A stretch of 35,843 bases of DNA from an uncultured Bacteroidota bacterium (GTDB taxonomy: Bacteria; Bacteroidota; Bacteroidia; Flavobacteriales; Flavobacteriaceae): contig CACAZM010000019.1 of assembly GCA_902536935.1 (NCBI GenBank), positions 1 through 35,843 of the forward strand, in the 5' to 3' direction. Below, piece by piece: positions 33,786-35,843 of this stretch (positions within the stretch are counted from its first letter, which is position 1; every line of letters begins with the position of its first letter). The notes under the pieces are model-generated. The model saw only the letters and a program-made list of their open reading frames with translations. It did not search any database and was not told where the DNA came from. A program made the position numbers and the translations under genes.

Positions 33786-35843
33786 CCCTGCAATTGGGCA
33801 ATTTGCTGTTCGATGTGCTTGATTTTTTCTAGAGCGTCTTTTTCTTTTTTCCTTTCGATTTCAACAACCTGATTAGGTGCATGATCCACAAAACTCACAT
33901 TACTCAATTTTTTTTGGACTTCTGCTAAAAATCCTTTTTGATAATTCAAATCTTGATTGAGTTTGGCAAGCTCCTCTTCAGGGTTTTCGATAGAAAATGG
34001 AATATAATAAGCAGAAGTCCCTACTCGAAACGAGAGAACTTGTTGCGGCAAATCATTAACTACTTTAAAAGTTTCAATATTTGCCAGTTTTGAAATTACG
34101 GCTTTGTAATAATCCATCTGGGAAGAGGTCTCGAGCAATTGCATGGGAACTTTCATGGAAATATTTTTCTGTTTTCGAATCGCACGAATAGAGGTTACCA
34201 TTTCCATGGTATGTGAAAATATCGAAAGTGCTGTTTTGTCAATTTTTGATTCAGTTGGCCAAGACGATACAACGAGGGCTTCATCTTTATTTCGGCATGC
34301 GATATCGTGCCAGAGCTCCTCGCTTAAAAATGGCATAAAGGGATGAAGTAAACGAAGGTTGTTTTCAAAGATCTCAATAACTTCAGAGTGGGTTTGCGCA
34401 TCAATTGGATTGCCATAGGCAGGTTTGATCAACTCTAATAACCATGAGCAAAAGTCATCCCACACCAATTTGTAAGTACACATTAAGGCATCTGAAATCC
34501 TATATTTTGTGAAGTGGTCGTTCACCAAAGCAAGCTCATTTTGGAACTTACTCCTATACCATTCCAAGCTCTGTTTGGCGGTTTGGTCCTGCGTTAGAGA
34601 ATCGTCAACATCCCAACTCTGAATCAAACGGTGTGCATTCCAAATCTTATTGGTAAAATTCTTTCCTTGTTGACAAAGCGCTTCGTCGAAAAGCAAGTCA
34701 TTTCCAGCCGCTGAACTCAATAACAAGCCAACGCGAACGCTATCCGGTCCATATTTTTCTATAAGGGCCAATGCATCAGGAGAATTCCCCAACTGTTTGG
34801 ACATCTTTCGGCCTTGGCTGTCACGAACCAGACCTGTAAGATACACGTTTTCAAAAGGTTGTTGATTGCGAAAGGCATAGCCCGACATGATCATTCGAGC
34901 GACCCAGAAAAACAAAATATCAGGCCCCGTTACAAGGTCTTGTGTGGGGTAATAATATTGAATTTCATCGTTTTCAGGAAATCGAATTCCATCAAAGACT
35001 GAGATTGGCCATAGCCAAGACGAAAACCATGTATCGAGTACATCTGAATCCTGTGTTAAATCTGTAGCATTAAGAGAAGGGTTTTTGGATTTTTCACGTG
35101 CTTTTTCCAGAGCCTCTTTGGAGGTCAAGGCAACCACAAAATCTTGTTTACCCGATCCATAATAATATGCAGGGATTTGATGGCCCCACCACAACTGACG
35201 CGAAATATTCCAATCACGAATGTTATTCATCCAATGGCGATATGTGTTAATGAATTTTTTGGGGAACAATTTAATTGTTCCGTCCTCAACTGCAGTCAGT
35301 GCTGGATTGGCTAGATCCTCCATTTTTAAAAACCATTGATCGGAGAGTCTGGGTTCTACAACCGCCTTGGTTCTTTCAGAAAGGCCAACTTTGTGCGTGT
35401 GTGGCTTGGTTTTCAATAGCACTTTTGAGGACTTGAGCTCCTGAACAACGAGTTTTCGAACTTCAAATCGGTCTTTGCCTTCATAGTGTAAACCTTCTGC
35501 ATTAATCGTTCCATCGGGATTAAAAATATCAACAAACGCCAGCTTGTGTTTGTCGCCCAATGCTTTATCATTTTCATCATGAGCAGGCGTTATTTTTAGG
35601 CAACCAGTACCAAACTCCATATCCACATAGCTATCTGTGATAATCGGCACTTCTCTGTTGACAATAGGAACCAAAACTTTTTTGCCATGCAGATGGGTAA
35701 AGCGTTCGTCTTCTGGATGAACTGCTACAGCCGTGTCCCCCATCAACGTTTCAGGGCGAGTCGTGGCAATGGTGACAGTCTCCTCGCTATCTACCAATCG
35801 ATAAGCGATGTAGTATAAATTGCCTTGCTTTTCTTCATAAACC
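33782..35843 (-). CDS. valS: Valyl-tRNA synthetase (C-terminal part, gene continues past window edge)
   Basis: Class I aminoacyl-tRNA synthetase; 686 codons are present, and the N-terminus with the HIGH motif lies beyond 35843. The reading frame is open to the window edge. Visible parts: the editing domain (TIATTRPETLMGDTAVAVHPED, TPAHDENDKALG), the catalytic half with RQLWWGHQIPAYYY and DVLDTWFSSWLWP, and the KMSKS-type loop GRKMSKQLGNSPDAL (the last Ser is Gln here). The anticodon-binding domain and a C-terminal coiled coil (about the last 60 residues, EEELAKLNQDLNYQKG...EKIKHIEQQIAQLQ) are typical of ValRS. Confidence 0.97.
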   Translation of the reverse strand, partial: VYEEKQGNLYYIAYRLVDSEETVTIATTRPETLMGDTAVAVHPEDERFTHLHGKKVLVPIVNREVPIITDSYVDMEFGTGCLKITPAHDENDKALGDKHKLAFVDIFNPDGTINAEGLHYEGKDRFEVRKLVVQELKSSKVLLKTKPHTHKVGLSERTKAVVEPRLSDQWFLKMEDLANPALTAVEDGTIKLFPKKFINTYRHWMNNIRDWNISRQLWWGHQIPAYYYGSGKQDFVVALTSKEALEKAREKSKNPSLNATDLTQDSDVLDTWFSSWLWPISVFDGIRFPENDEIQYYYPTQDLVTGPDILFFWVARMIMSGYAFRNQQPFENVYLTGLVRDSQGRKMSKQLGNSPDALALIEKYGPDSVRVGLLLSSAAGNDLLFDEALCQQGKNFTNKIWNAHRLIQSWDVDDSLTQDQTAKQSLEWYRSKFQNELALVNDHFTKYRISDALMCTYKLVWDDFCSWLLELIKPAYGNPIDAQTHSEVIEIFENNLRLLHPFMPFLSEELWHDIACRNKDEALVVSSWPTESKIDKTALSIFSHTMEMVTSIRAIRKQKNISMKVPMQLLETSSQMDYYKAVISKLANIETFKVVNDLPQQVLSFRVGTSAYYIPFSIENPEEELAKLNQDLNYQKGFLAEVQKKLSNVSFVDHAPNQVVEIERKKEKDALEKIKHIEQQIAQLQG

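Noticed and set aside
34780-34810. KMSKQ instead of KMSKS in ValRS as a defect
   Set aside because: The first four residues that matter most are intact, and I recall the same variant in other Bacteroidota ValRS.

Overview
The window is a stretch of core chromosome from a member of the Bacteroidota, most likely a flavobacterium. Four observations point there. Genes are AT-rich and nearly all lack a Shine-Dalgarno sequence. Promoter-like sites match the Bacteroidota -7 element TAnnTTTG, sometimes with a TTTG/TTG box about 20 nt upstream. Ribosomal protein bS21 carries Tyr54. The gene orders hpf-tRNAs-tuf-trnW-secE and pyrE-SRPBCC/birA-rsfS-ftsH-LUD-cdsA-psd are, as I recall, typical of Flavobacteriia. 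I see no prophage, insertion sequence or CRISPR array.

Positions 1-11.4 kb (minus strand) hold the information-processing block. In transcription order it reads rpsU, xerC-like recombinase, hpf, tRNA-Thr(TGT)-Tyr(GTA)-Gly(TCC)-Thr(GGT), tuf, tRNA-Trp(CCA), secE, nusG, rplK, rplA, rplJ, rplL, rpoB and rpoC (cut by the window edge). Hairpins lie between rplL and rpoB and between rpsU and xerC, where they could adjust expression of the distal genes. rpsU is the one gene with a strong Shine-Dalgarno sequence.

Positions 11.4-16.3 kb are metabolic and envelope genes: an acyl-CoA dehydrogenase, an AGCS-type amino-acid:cation symporter, a PspC-like membrane peptide, a rhodanese lipoprotein, and a divergent marR-yceI-CDGSH unit with a palindromic operator candidate over its promoter.

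Positions 16.3-22.7 kb are a complete tryptophan operon, trpEGDCFBA, with tightly packed or overlapping genes. It is preceded by an unannotated 15-codon leader peptide with tandem Trp codons and a strong terminator hairpin just before trpE. This is a classical attenuator layout and the clearest regulatory find here.

Positions 22.8-35.8 kb carry yaaA, rluD and a PASTA protein (minus); ddl and coaD (plus); a NUDIX gene (minus) whose start codon shares a CATG with that of pyrE (plus); an SRPBCC protein; birA (minus); then rsfS-ftsH-LUD-cdsA-psd (plus). A decayed acyl-CoA-binding-protein gene follows, then valS (minus, 5' end outside the window). Several genes here (PASTA gene, ddl, coaD, pyrE, birA), and the pspC-like gene at 14.6 kb, have a -7-like box only 4-5 nt before the ATG, which predicts leaderless or nearly leaderless mRNAs.
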